Positions 45,283 to 56,790 are shown, counted from the first letter of the stretch. The stretch: 64,000 nucleotides of DNA from Toxorhynchites rutilus septentrionalis (GCF_029784135.1 NC_073744.1:30176981-30240980); one strand, 5' to 3'. Numbers and translations: made by a program. Notes: a model not told the origin generated them from the sequence alone.

Positions 45283-46054
45283 AAGTTGCAAAAGTTTATC
45301 TCGTTCGGATTGCGATATGTCAAATCTGATCGGGTTCCGGAATATAGGTCAATATGTAGTTCATGCTTTGTAGCGTTTTTCGTGATGTTTCGTTTCTCAT
45401 GAACGGTGATTTTCGACATCTGTAGCGAATCTGCTGTTTCATGTGTCGTGTATCGAGGATTGGTCTTGATAAGTGTCTCGATTTAATTGTCAGCAGTAGC
45501 AGCATGGACTTTCCAGACAACTCAATAGAAGCTTATTATAAGAATTATCAGACATCAATGAAGAATAACATCATTGCAGTAAATAGATCCTCAGAGATAC
45601 GGCCCGTGTACTCATGAAAGAATTTGTTGGTCGTTTCAATGTTCAGAAAACCTTGCGAGTTTTCGAAAAATAAAAACGAAGCAGTTTTGTCATCAAGTGC
45701 AAAAGCTGAATTCAATCCGCACTTAAGTCGTGATTTTTAACACTACAAAAATTCTAACATTCTTTGTGTCTTTGGATCTCTTTATCCTGACGGAATTCAC
45801 GGCTCTCTATTACCGATTGGAATAAGTTGATCGATACCAGTTCATGTGCGTTTCTTTCAGAATGTACATTTCAGGGAAGAAGTTCAATCATATGAAAAAA
45901 TGGATGTTTGACCGGGTAGCACTCACAGGCAGCTCAGTCTATTTATTGATGAATAAAGAGTACTCAGGGTGGGCTTGAAACTTAAAAAATCATGTAAATA
46001 CAAAACAGATATCATTCAATCTAGACTATTAAGATTAATGTTTTACCATAAAAC

Positions 46055-46195
46055 AAATACTTAACGTGTCCACGTGGATATCTAAACCCCCTCCCCCCAC
46101 ACCGTGGACAAGAGTAGACATTTTCGTAACACCTACCACACCACCCTCCCTACCCCTCTTGAAGTTGTCCACGTGGTATGTGGATAGCCCCTTAA
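46055..46195. mobile_element. MITE fragment with CCACGTGG ends
   Basis: Contains GTGTCCACGTGGATATC near 46066 and ends in GTCCACGTGGTATGTGGA then TAGCCCCTTAA. The latter is the inverted complement of the end at 41714. Both are probably pieces of one MITE family; whether these two ends ever belonged to the same insertion is not clear. Confidence 0.5.
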
Positions 46196-46249
46196 AGGGT
46201 TAAAATGAGTCAATTTGATGAAAAAAATCATACAAATTTTTAAAAACAA

Positions 46250-47170
46250 TGTAATTCATCGTATAATTACTTGTACAAAAGAACTAATAACTTTAAAAAA
46301 AAGCAGAAGGAAGCTCATTTTCTTTCTGGTCAAAACAACTTCAACTTTGCACTATATTAGCCAAATTATTTTTGGCTTTCAATATTTTGTGGGAAACCCC
46401 ATTTTTTCGACCTTGCATCTTTGCTGCATAAACTCGATCAGATTACCAATGAAGTTTTGTGGAATCGATGCCCACGCGTTTTGTATTTGTTGATCTTTGT
46501 TGTGAACATGTTCACGATTTGCTTATTCTTCGATTCACAATCTCCCATATATTCTCGATAGGGTAGAGATCCAGAGATTGTGGTGGCCAGTCCATCACCA
46601 ACATGTTGTGTGATTGGGATCATTATCTTGTTAGACTACATATTCTATTGTCATATTTCATTCAGCATAGGGCAGCATAACATCTTTAAGAATGTAATTG
46701 TACATGAAACGATCCATAATTCCATCAATTCGATGAATTGAATCCATTCCATTAGCAGAAAAACATCTCCAAACCATTTCACTGCCTCCACCATGTTTCA
46801 CAGCTTTCTAGCAATAATGCGACATCACGCGTTTTCCGATCGGTCGGCGTACATGTCAATTCAGTCGCTTCTAGTAATCTGAACTTCGATTCAGCACTGA
46901 AAAGGACTGTTCGTCACTTCTGTACATTAAATGGATCCTTCCTAATGCACCTGACAATCATAGATTCCTCTCTAGAGGTAGTGATGTGTGGTCTTTCACC
47001 TCTGTGCTCAACAGCAATCTTCCCAGTCGAACGAAATTTGGAGCATAGCCTTGATATGGTCGATTTGTTAACACCGTATTTGTCACAAATCACTTGTTGT
47101 GAAATTCCGAACCTGTAGTCATTAACAATTCCTGAGTTCCAAACCGACGCTATCAGGAGCCATCTTAGTT
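46250..47170 (-). pseudogene. Tc1-like transposase relic
   Basis: Minus-strand blocks are GMDSIHRIDGIMDRFMYNYI, QDNDPNHTTC (second catalytic Asp, Tc1 style) and DWPPQSLDLYPIENIWEIV, which holds the catalytic Glu of the DD34E signature. They lie in different frames, separated by stops, and the stretch between Asp and Glu is shortened. Upstream blocks around 46820-47150 derive from the helix-turn-helix part. No TIRs were identified. It is an old Tc1/Tc3-group fossil. Confidence 0.75.
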
Positions 47171-47280
47171 CTTGGCATCACAAATAAGCATTCTATTTTT
47201 TGAAGTTGAACATAAATAATACAGAAATTACCATATATAATGCTACACAAAATAATTATCAGGTAATAATTAAAAAAATA

Positions 47281-48530
47281 TTAGGCTTTCAAAAAAATCC
47301 TGCGGTATTTCCGCGAGGTGTCGTTGTAAGCGCGTAGTTCTAGTTGTATTCATTGTATCGAGTCATACTATAGCTTGTTGGAAAGGTATTAATATAGTCG
47401 CGCTATAATATAGTCCTTGACAGTGTTTTGTTTGGTTAAGTCGTTCGTGAGTTATAGTGTCGCAAATATGGAGCAAAATAAAGAGAAAATCCGACATATT
47501 TTACAGTACTACTATGACAAAGGCAAAAATGCATCTCAAGCTGCCAATAAAATTTGTGCAGTTTATGGCCCCGATACAGTTTCCATTTCCACCGCACAAC
47601 GATGGTTTCAACGTTTTCTTTCTGGTGTAGAGGTCGTCGAAGATGCGCCACGCTCCGGAAGGCCTGTCGTCGAAAATTGCGACAAAATCGCTGAATTAGC
47701 CAAGAAAGACCGGCATAGTAGCAGCCGTAGCATCGGCCAAGAGCTGGGGATAAGTCATCAAACCGTTATCAACCATTTGAAGAAGCTTGGATTCACAAAG
47801 AAGCTCGATGTATGGGTGCCACACACGTTGACGCAAAAAAACATCTTTGACCGTATCGACGCATGTGAATCGCTGCTGAATCGCAACAAAATCGACCCGT
47901 TTCTGAAGCGGATGGTGACTGACGATGAAAAGTTGGTCACTTACGACAACGTGAAGCGCAAACGGTCGTGGTCGAAGCCCGCTGAAGCGGCTCAGACGGT
48001 GGCCAAGCCCTCATTAACGGCCAGGAAGGTTCTGCTGTGTGTTTGGTGGGATTGTCAAGGAATAATCTATTATGAGCTGCTTCCCTATGGCCAAACGCTC
48101 AATTCGGACCTGTACTGCCAACAACTGGACCGCTTGAAGGTAGCACTCATGAAGAAGAGGCCATCTTTGATAAACAGAGGCCGCATTGTCTTCCATCAGA
48201 CCAACGCCAGGCCACACACTTCTTTGGTGACGAGCCAGAAGCTCCGGGAGCTCGGATGGGAGGTTCTTTTGCATCCGCCGTATAGTCCGGACCTCGCACC
48301 AAGTGACTAGCCACAAAAGAGGCCTGTGAAAAATGCCTATCCGAGTTTCTTGCCAATAAGGAAGCGAGCTTCTATAACAGGGGTATTATGAAGTTGGCAT
48401 CTCGTTGGGAACAAGTCATCGAACAAAACGGCGCATATTTGACTTAAAACAGATGATTGTAACTAATTTTATGAACAAATGAAAATTCAAAAAAAAAAAA
48501 AAATACCGCAGGACTTTTTTGACAGCCTAA
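47281..48530 (+). mobile_element. mariner (DD34D) transposon, copy B, complete ends
   Basis: 1250 bp bounded by TTAGGCTTTCAAAAAAATCC and the inverse of TTAGGCTGTCAAAAAAGTCC, each adjoining TA (47279-47280 and 48531-48532). This is the same family as copy A at 1-1262. It sits in the large GPCR intron, antisense to the gene. The transposase is inactivated by a deletion and by a catalytic substitution, different lesions from those in copy A. Confidence 0.95.
47468..48447 (+). pseudogene. mariner transposase, copy B, 46-bp deletion and lost Asp
   Basis: ATG at 47468 starts MEQNKEKIRHIL. The reading frame stays open through the position where copy A has its TGA. Relative to copy A, VTGDEKW is VTDDEKL, and the second catalytic Asp in FHQDNARPH is replaced by Thr (HQTNARPH). 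Right after APSD a 46-bp deletion joins AGTGACTA to GCCACAAAAG, creating a TAG at 48308 and a frameshift; the remaining C-terminal codons continue to a TAA at 48445. The second and third catalytic regions are thus damaged independently. Confidence 0.92.
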
Positions 48531-48539
48531 TATAATTTT

Positions 48540-49720
48540 TTTCGAACTTTAGAAAATTTATTCGGTGTCACACTTTTTACAGATGAGATGCCTCTTTCAT
48601 AAACACTTTTCACAAACATATGTTTAACGTGTAGAAAAAATGTTTATTTTTTTCGCAATACCAAATTGACTGGTTTTTAGGCTCTCATAAGTTGTTATTT
48701 GAATCTGCTGAGGTTTAACTGTACTCTTCATATTTTGCTCTTGTAAATTTCGGTTTTCAGTGGAAAATTCATTTTCTTGTTTCTCCAGTTGTTTGATCAT
48801 ATAAAATACAAGCATTTATAGCAATTACATCCAAAATGTTAGAAAGCCTGCCAACGGGATTTGAAATGCTGTGTTAAAGTTTCTAGCCATTTGGTTCTTC
48901 CTACTCGTCCGTCCGTCGTGTACATTTGCCTGCTTTTTCTATTTTAATAAATTTTCGTTTTCAACTTAGTAAGAGAACTATTTTGTTCGGTTTGCTTTTG
49001 GTGAATGTAAAACAATATTTATCTGATTTGTAAAACTGTGTTGAAAACGTGCTATTTTGTATATCTTTCGTTTTGCAGGTTTGGAAAATTACATTGAATC
49101 GAATAGTTCCTATTAATGTAGTTATTTTTGGTACAAAATTTGCTCTTGTCGAAAATTTCCGTTTATGAATAATAACATTTCCAACTACCAAACGCTCGAG
49201 ATGAGCAAATTTTCCAGTCCGCAAATGTTGGGTTCGTTCGTTTCTCCTATCAAAACGAATAAATCGAAAAAAATTCCGAGAAACGATTTTTGTTCGTTGC
49301 TCGTCTGAAGAATGCTGGACCCAATTTCTTATTGCATAGATCTGGAACAGTTGAATTTATTGTTCGCCAGGTGAATATAAAATTGCATCTAAATCTCGCA
49401 GAAACATCTAAGTACCTAAATCCGTAGAAGTTATACTTCGTTCGGATCCTAAAACTCGACATTCTTCTGATTATGTGCATATACTTGTATCATACGTTAG
49501 TCAATTTCAACGAAAATGCACTTTTTTATCTTCATAATATTGGGTTTTGTTAATTATATTGGACGTTTCTCTGAAAAAAAGTATGAAGCAGAGATTATAG
49601 GGGCAACATTCTGTTGATTTTTTGACAATCATCAGTTATAATATCTCGACCATTTTCTTGACAATCGTTTGTTCTCTTAACATTCGTCTTCAGAACTAGA
49701 GAAAAATTTCGTACGTATTA
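48540..49720. other. No gene recognised
   Basis: AT-rich DNA within the GPCR intron with no terminal repeats, transposase blocks or exon-like frames that I can support. Confidence 0.45.
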
Positions 49721-49723
49721 GGC

Positions 49724-49874
49724 GTCGTGCACAAACTACGTAACGCTAAAAATCCGGATTTTGAACCCCCTGCCCCCCCCCTACGTAACGCAATTTCCTA
49801 TCTCTAATCCACAGAAAGTAACGGAACCTCGACCCCATCCCCCTCCTTATCGCGTTACGTAATTTGTGCACGAC
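49724..49874. mobile_element. 151-bp MITE with 22-bp TIRs
   Basis: GTCGTGCACAAACTACGTAA and its inverted end TTACGTAATTTGTGCACGAC bound a C-rich middle. One end-like piece recurs at 55579 (TTTGTGCACGACACC), and the copy at 34524/38120 is split by the LINE. Non-coding. Confidence 0.8.
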
Positions 49875-49984
49875 CATTTTGCAAATAAAAAAATAACTTT
49901 TGTTCCTTTTAGGGTATGACATAAAAAAAACCACTTCATGGAGTATCAAAAAAAATAATAAAAACAAATAATAAATAGTCAAGA

Positions 49985-50760
49985 TGACCTCTTTCGGCCT
50001 CGATAACCAATTGACAACGTTTTGGCATACTTTCCTCGAGGTTTCAGAAGTGTTGGGGGTTCAGTTCGTCCCGAGTCTTTTTCAACACAGCAAAATAGTA
50101 ACCTCGGTTTTGTCTACCTTGTTTCATGGATTCAAGTCGAGGCATCGGTGTGGCCACACCATTGGTTTGATCCGAGCCGATCGGGAGAATGCTGTTGTTT
50201 TCTTCCCAGTATGCTTCGGGTCTTGCTGGAAGGTGTAGTCCCATTTTAAGTATGGATTCTTCCAGGTTCTCGCACAAAATGTCGATGTAATCACCGGCAG
50301 TAATAATACCGTTGACCTGCGCTAAGACTCCCACCCCAGCCCACGAAAAACAGCCTTACACCATGACTACCGTGCTTCATAGCAGGTTGTAGATGCAGGC
50401 CCTAGCCCTTCGAAAACTGAAGTCTCTTTTTTGTTGGTGTTACTGATCATCGGTCGTTTTTGGTGAAATAGCTCTTCAGGTCCCGTCCCACCAAGCGTCG
50501 TCGAATTATGCGATTGGAAATGTCCAGATCCAACCTTTCTTTAATCGCCAGAATGGTCGTTCGTGAGTGTCCGTTCTTGCATCAGTCTTACGTTTCGGTC
50601 CTCTTCCCGGTCGCTCGACCATTTTGTCGAGCATTTGATGCTTCTGAATAACCAACTGAACCGAACCACGGCCCCATATTTCTCAGCAATGTTTCGTTGA
50701 GACTCCTTACGCTGGAAGCTAGAAGTCACGCACAATCAAATTCCAAACCTGTGTTGATAT
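49985..50760 (-). pseudogene. Tc1-like transposase relic
   Basis: Minus-strand blocks in order: SQRNIAEKYG (helix-turn-helix), DREEDRNVRLM, TLGGTGPEELFHQKRPMIS, then WDYTFQQDPKHTGKKTTAF (with the second catalytic Asp) and VWPHRCLDLNP, where the DLNPIE motif is broken just at the Glu (DLNP then stop). Several frameshifts and stops interrupt it. It belongs to the Tc1 group, distinct from the relic at 46250. No TIRs were found. Confidence 0.75.
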
Positions 50761-50919
50761 TTGCTTTCCACCAATTTTCTGGAAGTTTCCTTAGCGTCAA
50801 AAACATGTCACTACGCATCAAAAGTTGACTAAGCAGCTACGAATATTATGTTTGTGTCAGATGTAAACAACCTGTCGAAACCGAGGGGTGCATCGATGAA
50901 AAAACACGATAAAACAAAT

Positions 50920-51600
50920 ACGCCATACGAATGAAACACAAATTTCTGCATTACTTGAGAATTAATCAAGCAAACGAAACCACATTTGGCATGTGAAGGT
51001 TTTAGGGTGCAATAAATGTTTTAACGGTGGTTAGATACTCCTCCCCCTCTCTTAGAGGGGCTGCCATAAAAATTAAACACAAATTACTGCATGCATTACT
51101 CGAGAATTAATCAAGAAAACGAGACCAAATTTGGCATGTGGAGGTTTTTAAGGTGCAATAAATGATTTTATGGTGGTTAGATACTCATCCTCCCTCTCTT
51201 AGGGTGGGCTGTCATACAAATGAAAAACAAATTTCTGCATAACTCGAAAACTAATCAAGCAAATGGACAAGAGGGAAGGGGTCTGTCTTTGTTCTATCAT
51301 ATTTTCTGTATGAAACGTTTATTCCATGTAACGGAGAAACATGTTATTTGCAAGTGGTTGAAAAATCTTGAACGAGAATTGTGTCTAAAAATAATCTGAT
51401 ATTATAATTATGAGTTTTGGTAGAAGTATAAGGTTTTTTTTAGTAAAAGGTAAATTCAACGCGGTCGATTAGAAGATCAATCAATGAACAGTTCTGCGAT
51501 TGGACTTATGAACTTGAGCTTAGTAAAAAAACGTGAATGTTTGAATTTATTGATAACAAAAAACAAATTTTGGCGGGACGAAGTTTGCCGGGTCGGCTAG
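50920..51600 (+). mobile_element. Helitron-like element with internal tandem repeats
   Basis: Ends GGCGGGACGAAGTTTGCCGG then GTCGGCTAG at 51600, followed by T, matching the CTAG terminus and hairpin of the elements at 12405 and 57849. Upstream are about three tandem units of roughly 140 bp containing ACACAAATTTCTGCAT and TTTGGCATGTG. The 5' TC end was not recognised. No Rep/helicase coding sequence, so it depends on another element. Confidence 0.7.
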
Positions 51601-52983
51601 TGTAGAATAAAAGAAATCAATAAATCAATGCACGGCGCCCAACCTTGCTTTCGGTTTGACGTTTTTGTGTGTGGTGTGTTTCAGCTCCCATTCGTTAACA
51701 TTTGAATACAATACCAAAACAACACTGCTCAAATACCGTTTTGTCTTATATTCCGAACACTAAAGGTGAAGGTGGAAGCTAGCCATTGTAATAGCATAGG
51801 TAAAATCACGTGTAAAAATGGGGTAATAGTGTTCGATGTTGACAATTTCTTAATATTTTCCTTCTTTGATCGTATTGTTTTCACATATTCACGTTGGAGA
51901 GTCTTAACCTTTCTCTTCATTGGCCGAGGCATTTTGATTGAATGTAATACTTTTCCGTTTACTGTTTTTGAAAGCATAGGCAGCCGTGGCAGTGTTCCGA
52001 GCGCTGCAGTACAATTTTCTTAACCAATGTTAAAGTTGCTGAAACTTACATTATAGACCCATTAAACGTAAAAATAATAAATGTATTGATATCAACACAA
52101 TTTTATTCTATTGATTTTCATGACATGAAACGCTATGACTCAGGAATAACATTTTATTGATTGGTTTTTATAGTTGTTTCGATTATGTTGTCTGGCATCA
52201 GTGTCGAAAAAATAACGATGCTTTCACCAATACAAACAAAACCATTCCGAAAATTGAAAAATGAAAATTTAAGTTTCAGAGCACTAGCTCGAGTTTTCCG
52301 ACTTTTTTCACTATACAGTGCGACAGCAGATGAAAATTTAATATCTTGTGAGTAATCGATTAGAGTTTGGTTGATATTACATGATGGGAAGTTTGCGAAA
52401 ACGATTTTCTTCACACAGTTTCGCAAAATTATTGATTTTCGGGCGAGGGGTGAGGGAGGGAGATGAAAGAAAAGAAATGCTTGAGCTTTGATGGCCATTG
52501 AACAGTGTCTCACTACTCAAAATGGTACTTTTTCACGAAATTAATTCAATTGTTGGGTACAATAGAGCCTTCTTTTTCACTTGACTGCAATAAAATTGAT
52601 TTACAAATACATATTCATGGTAAAAAACTAGAAAAAAAATTAACCACATTTGTCTCAAATTCCGAACAACTCTTTTGCCTCTTGACTCATATTCAGAACA
52701 CTTTTGTCTCAAATTCCGAACAGCGAAAATGCCTTTTTAACCCTCCTGTACTCGCGTGCAAAATCATAACACGTATACTCGCGCACGGTGTCACAGACCG
52801 AAAATTGAACTTCTCTGTAATGTTGCCATTGTGTATTTTTCAGGCTTTATTGGCATTTATTTGAAGAAGAAGGTATTATCAAATGATAAAACTCCAAAAA
52901 ATGTGTTTTCTTCGTCTTTATTATATTTTAATAGTCATCTAATTCAGCCTCCACAAAACAGAGTAATTTTTGATACTCTATTA

Positions 52984-54283
52984 AAGGGTGTGTCACATCA
53001 AATTGCATCACGGAAAAAACGCTGTAGAAATTTAATTTTTAGGAATTATATCTTCAGCTTTCGCTTATAATCAGATAAAGAGTGTATAGATCACGTTGGC
53101 CATGCTTCATTGTCAATTTTTCGTAAATTTGGAAAAATGTCGTCGAACGAAAAAGAGCGTCGTGAATTAATCCTGCGCACTCATTTCGAGAATCCGGAGT
53201 TGTCACATCGGGACATCGGTAAGATGCTGGGAATCGTCCAATCCACGGTCAGCAGAGTACTAAAACGATACTTCGAGAACCTAACCATCGACCGGAAGGT
53301 GAAGAACGGCAAAAATGGATGCTCCGTCAGTGAAAAAGATCACAAGCGCGTAGTTAAGCAGTTTAGACGTGATCCGAGAAGTTCGGTCCGGGATGTCGCC
53401 AATAAGCTGAATTTGTCAAGTTCATTCGTCCAGCGGACCAAGCAGCGGGAGGGCCTGCGTACATACAAGGTTCAGAAGGCTCCTAACCGCGACGAAAGGC
53501 AAAACATGGTGGGGAAGACGCGAGCCCGGAAGCTGTACACCGAAATGCTGACGAAGCCGCATTGCCTGGTAATGGACGACGAAACCTACGTCAAAGCGGA
53601 CTTTTGTCAGCTGCCGGGCCTGTTGTTCTTCTCCGCAGAGGACAAATTCAGCGTTCCGGAGGAGATTTGCAAGCAGAAACTATCCAAGTTTGCCAAAAAG
53701 TACATGGTGTGGCAACCGATCTGCTCTTGCGGAAAGCTGAGCGCCCCCTTCGTGATGACCGGCACGATAAACGGGCAGGTTTACCTTAAGGAGTGCCTAC
53801 AGAAGCGCTTACTACCACTATTGAAGCAGCACGAGGGCCCGACCATCTTCTGACCGGATCTTGCTTCGTGCCACTATTCAAAGGACGTGTTGGAGTGATA
53901 CGAGGCCAACGGGGTCACCTTCGTGCCAAAGGAAATGAACCCGCCCAACGCGCCGGAGCTTCGCCCAATAGAGAAATATTGGGCGATTATGAAGCAGGCC
54001 CTCCGGAAGAACCCAAAAGTTGTCAAATCGGAGGCGGACTTCAAGAGAAAATGGATTTCTGTTCAAAAAAAAACTACAACCTGACGTTGTACAGAACCTT
54101 ATGGACGGGGTAAAGAGGAAGGTGCGAGCATACGGGCTTTGGCTCGAAGTATGAATAAAAAGAAAATGCCAAAAGTTGTTTAATAGTTTTTATTTTACTG
54201 TCTAAAATTTTCAAAAGGATCGGTCTACTGGGCGAATTTCTACAGCGTTTTTTCCGTGATGCAATTTGATGTGACACACCCTT
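52984..54283 (+). mobile_element. ITm (DD37E) transposon, copy 1
   Basis: 1300 bp with ends AAGGGTGTGTCACATCAAAT and the inverted ATTTGATGTGACACACCCTT, each next to TA (52982-52983 and 54284-54285). It contains one transposase gene in its own orientation. A second copy with the same ends lies at 60786-62083 in the opposite orientation. The DD37E lineage is known from mosquitoes. Confidence 0.95.
53137..54154 (+). pseudogene. ITm DD37E transposase, copy 1, two TGA and a frameshift
   Basis: ATG at 53137 starts MSSNEKERRELILRTHFE. It encodes a two-part helix-turn-helix DNA-binding region (GKMLGIVQSTVSRVLKRYF and DVANKLNLSSSFVQRTKQRE), then the catalytic core with MDDETYVK (first Asp), PDLASCHYS (second Asp) and PPNAPELRPIEKYW, with 37 residues between second Asp and Glu. 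Lesions: TGA for Trp at 53851 (just before the second Asp), TGA for Trp at 53896, and a one-base insertion near 54064. Copy 2 at 60915 has Trp codons and no insertion at these places, so the DNA-binding half is intact here and the catalytic half intact there. Confidence 0.93.
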
Positions 54284-55116
54284 TATTATTGACTGTAGTT
54301 GCTTTTTATTGAAACAATAACGATGCTCATTTGTTACGGAATCTACTAACGTAAACATTTTATCACTGGTTTTGACAGTCACATTTTTTTGCCAAAGGGT
54401 TAGTATCATGAATTATACGCTGTTAAAATGAAGGCTATAACCCAAAGAATGTCAGGGTTTTGATTATTCAATGATTTATAACATTAAAGTTCTGTAAATT
54501 TACATTCGAAAATAAAGTGTTCGGAATTTGAATCATGCGTAGAAACTTGATTCATATTCCGAACACTACTTCAATACTAATTTTAATGAAGATTTCTGCA
54601 TAAAATATCTTTTTTTCATCCATTTATTGTAGATTCTTACATTCTCTAGCACTTACCATGAAAACAGCAAACAAAATAGTTGAAACAACTACGAAAACTG
54701 AAAAATGAGTTATGCTTGATTTTTACGGAAACAACGCAAACATTTTATCTTTGGTTTTGACTGTCACTTTTTTTCAAATGTTTAATATTATACATTATAG
54801 GCTGTATCGATACCTGTAAATGATGTCAAAATCGAGCCTATATCCCAAAGAATGTCTGTGTTTTCATTATTCAATTATTTATAACATAAAAGTTTAGTAA
54901 ATTTACATTTAAAAATGAAGTGTTCGGAATATGAGACAAAACGGTATTCGCAAATAATATCCGAAACGATAAACCAACAAATAAAAAAAAAATTGCACAG
55001 TCCTACGTCCTAAGCGGTCGTGTCTCGGATACAACCCCTCATTTTTTTTTGAAATTTAACTCGCACTCGCATTCTTTAAAATGTCAAATGTCAAAAACAG
55101 AATTTAGCGTTCGAAT

Positions 55117-55364
55117 CAGGGATGCCAAACGTGAAGAAATTGCTTCATTTTGAAGATATTTAAAAATATGCGAAGATATTAACAGATTTGAAAGTTATTG
55201 AAAAAACAAATGATTTCTAAACGAAATCGTTGGTGTTTTGTTTTGCACGCTGGCGTAACATGCTTTCTTTTTGAGATAGTTTTCTTGAAAACAAGAACAT
55301 GAGCCTCAGAAGCTATCTCCATATGCGGTGTGCGGATATTTGAGAAAGATACCTGGCATCCCTA
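55117..55364. mobile_element. hAT-like MITE, tentative
   Basis: CAGGGATGCCAAACGT at 55117 and the inverted TAGGGATGCCAGGTATC at 55364 resemble hAT TIRs and the ends at 16780/23991. The flanks (GTTCGAAT and ATCGAAGA) are not a clean 8-bp duplication, so the assignment rests on the ends only. Confidence 0.5.
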
Positions 55365-56100
55365 ATCGAAGATAGAATAACTAGAGGCGAATGAACTGAA
55401 AAGTTTAAGGCCTCTTAAAGTCAAAAAATAGAAGAAGATATAATATTTATATTAAATGGTGGCATCCGTGATTGTGAGGAAGGTAAAGAATATAAAAGCA
55501 ACTCCCATATAGCCCTCCAAGTGCTGGCGGCCGACTAAATGTAAATAAAAAAAAAATATAATATATATATATATATATTTGTGCACGACACCTAACTTGG
55601 TAGTGCTCTGGTTGAGTACTTTCAGTTTTGTCGGTTCATGATGTTACTGACGACGCACAGTCATTAATTTTCCGTTGACATTTGATATACCAACGAGTTG
55701 GTGGTGATGATGCTAATGATGAGCTCCTCGTACGAACACGATAGACGTATTATCATTGACACATTGCAATCTTTTTTATTAGAAGCCTAAAGAAAGTGAA
55801 TGTGTACAGCACATAAGATGAGTACGCTTTTCCAGACTCATTTCCCCGAGTTTTATTTGTATTACACATCATTAAAAGTTCGTTTCCGAATTGATATTGC
55901 CGCTGCAATTTAACTACCTTCAAAGAGCCGTTCCGGAAGCTGACGGCAATTAGTTCCGTTTTTGGCAAATATTTAAACCAATGTAAACGAACTAATTCCC
56001 GCTGCAAACACAAACACGACTTCCGCTGGCAGTTTGAAATATAAACAGCAATTTGATCATCGCAAACTATTCCCACACGGCATCGGGAAAGTTTCAACTC
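55365..56100. other. No gene recognised
   Basis: Contains a short TA microsatellite (55558-55580) and an end-like piece of the 49.7-kb MITE. A minus-strand frame of 117 codons (55753-56106) lacks domain features and splice support in the GPCR context. Confidence 0.45.
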
Positions 56101-56449
56101 ATTCAACGGCCGGAATGTCAGTGCTGCCGCCGTGGTAACGATGAACTTTCACAGCAATGATTCCGCATCGCAACAAAACAGGGACCTCTACCCTTCCCCC
56201 GCACAGATTGACGTTTGTGTGGCGTGATTTTTGCTCATCCGCACAGTGTCTTCCCACACGCCAGCCGATGGCGCTATCTGCAAAGTTGCAGTGAGTGAAA
56301 TATAAAACTTGCAACGCCAAATCCCTTCATCGCACCACGTGTTGTGTCCACTGTTTCACGGGCCGCGCGCTAGCACTTACCATGCTAATGCTCTTTATAT
56401 GCACAACTCGCTCAAAGGCATTTGGTGGGAGGGGGCGATGGGTGGTTGG

Positions 56450-56480
56450 TGATGGCGATGATGATGATGATGATGATGAG
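56450..56480. repeat. (GAT)n microsatellite beside the splice donor
   Basis: About eight GAT/TGA units lie 14 bases inside the intron from the TM1-exon donor. They are not part of the coding sequence. Confidence 0.85.
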
Positions 56481-56493
56481 GGCTCACACTAAC

Positions 56494-56790
56494 CTTTTCG
56501 CAGCAGCAGCCAACTAGAGGTAACAACTGCCAGATTCAGCACGATTATCAACGAGCCGAGCAGCGGGATGAAGATGTCGTACAGCAGCAGTTGTGTCTGT
56601 TCCTGTGCTGATAGCATATTCTCTGACAGCAGCAGCGCCGTCGTCGTGGCATCGAGTGGCGGTGGTTCCGTCGGTAGAGGGACATACAAATGGTAGAAGA
56701 AGTATCTCACCTGCTCGAGGGTATCATCCTGCTGCTGCTGATTCACCAACATCGTTACGCATTTACTCTGTTTGACGGCTGGAACCAGAG
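56494..56790 (-). CDS. GPCR exon with N-terminal ectodomain and TM1
   Basis: Residues 1-98 of the recognisable receptor plus split codons. It starts after a strong acceptor (TTTCTCTCTCTCTCCACAG) and ends at a donor (CGAAAAG|GTTAGT). The extracellular part (LVPAVKQSKCVTMLVNQQQQ through the Pro/Thr-rich PLPTEPPPLDATTT) precedes TM1, YDIFIPLLGSLIIVLNLAVV, with the conserved TM1 Asn (N85), then SSWLLLRK. The frame is open upstream of the acceptor to 56860 but contains no ATG there (it opens with TTG), so a separate upstream exon must carry the start, outside the part I can recognise. Confidence 0.88.

Larger units (their letters stand above)
51732..54950. mobile_element. 3.2-kb TIR element with nested ITm
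   Basis: AATACCGTTTTGTCTTATAT at 51732 and its inverted counterpart ATATGAGACAAAACGGTATT ending at 54950 form roughly 29-bp TIRs with one mismatch. The core GTCTCAAATTCCGAACA is repeated internally at 52651 and 52704, and inverted at 54522. The right part is a diverged tandem duplication (about 54300-54530 and 54615-54940). A 1.3-kb ITm element (52984-54283) is inserted within it, and the 52.7-kb dispersed repeat is part of it. I recognise no transposase for the host element itself. Confidence 0.7.
39627..56493 (-). other. GPCR intron, 16.9 kb, transposon-rich
   Basis: Separates the TM1 and TM2 exons. It carries a direct duplication (40.6/42.4 kb), TTAA element, SINE, Tc1 relics, mariner copy B, MITEs, a Helitron-like element and a TIR element with an ITm copy inside. 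No host exon was recognised within it. Confidence 0.82.

Noticed and set aside
55753..56106. 117-codon minus-strand frame beside the GPCR exon
   Set aside because: No domain, no splice sites linking it in phase to the receptor, and ordinary length for chance frames here.
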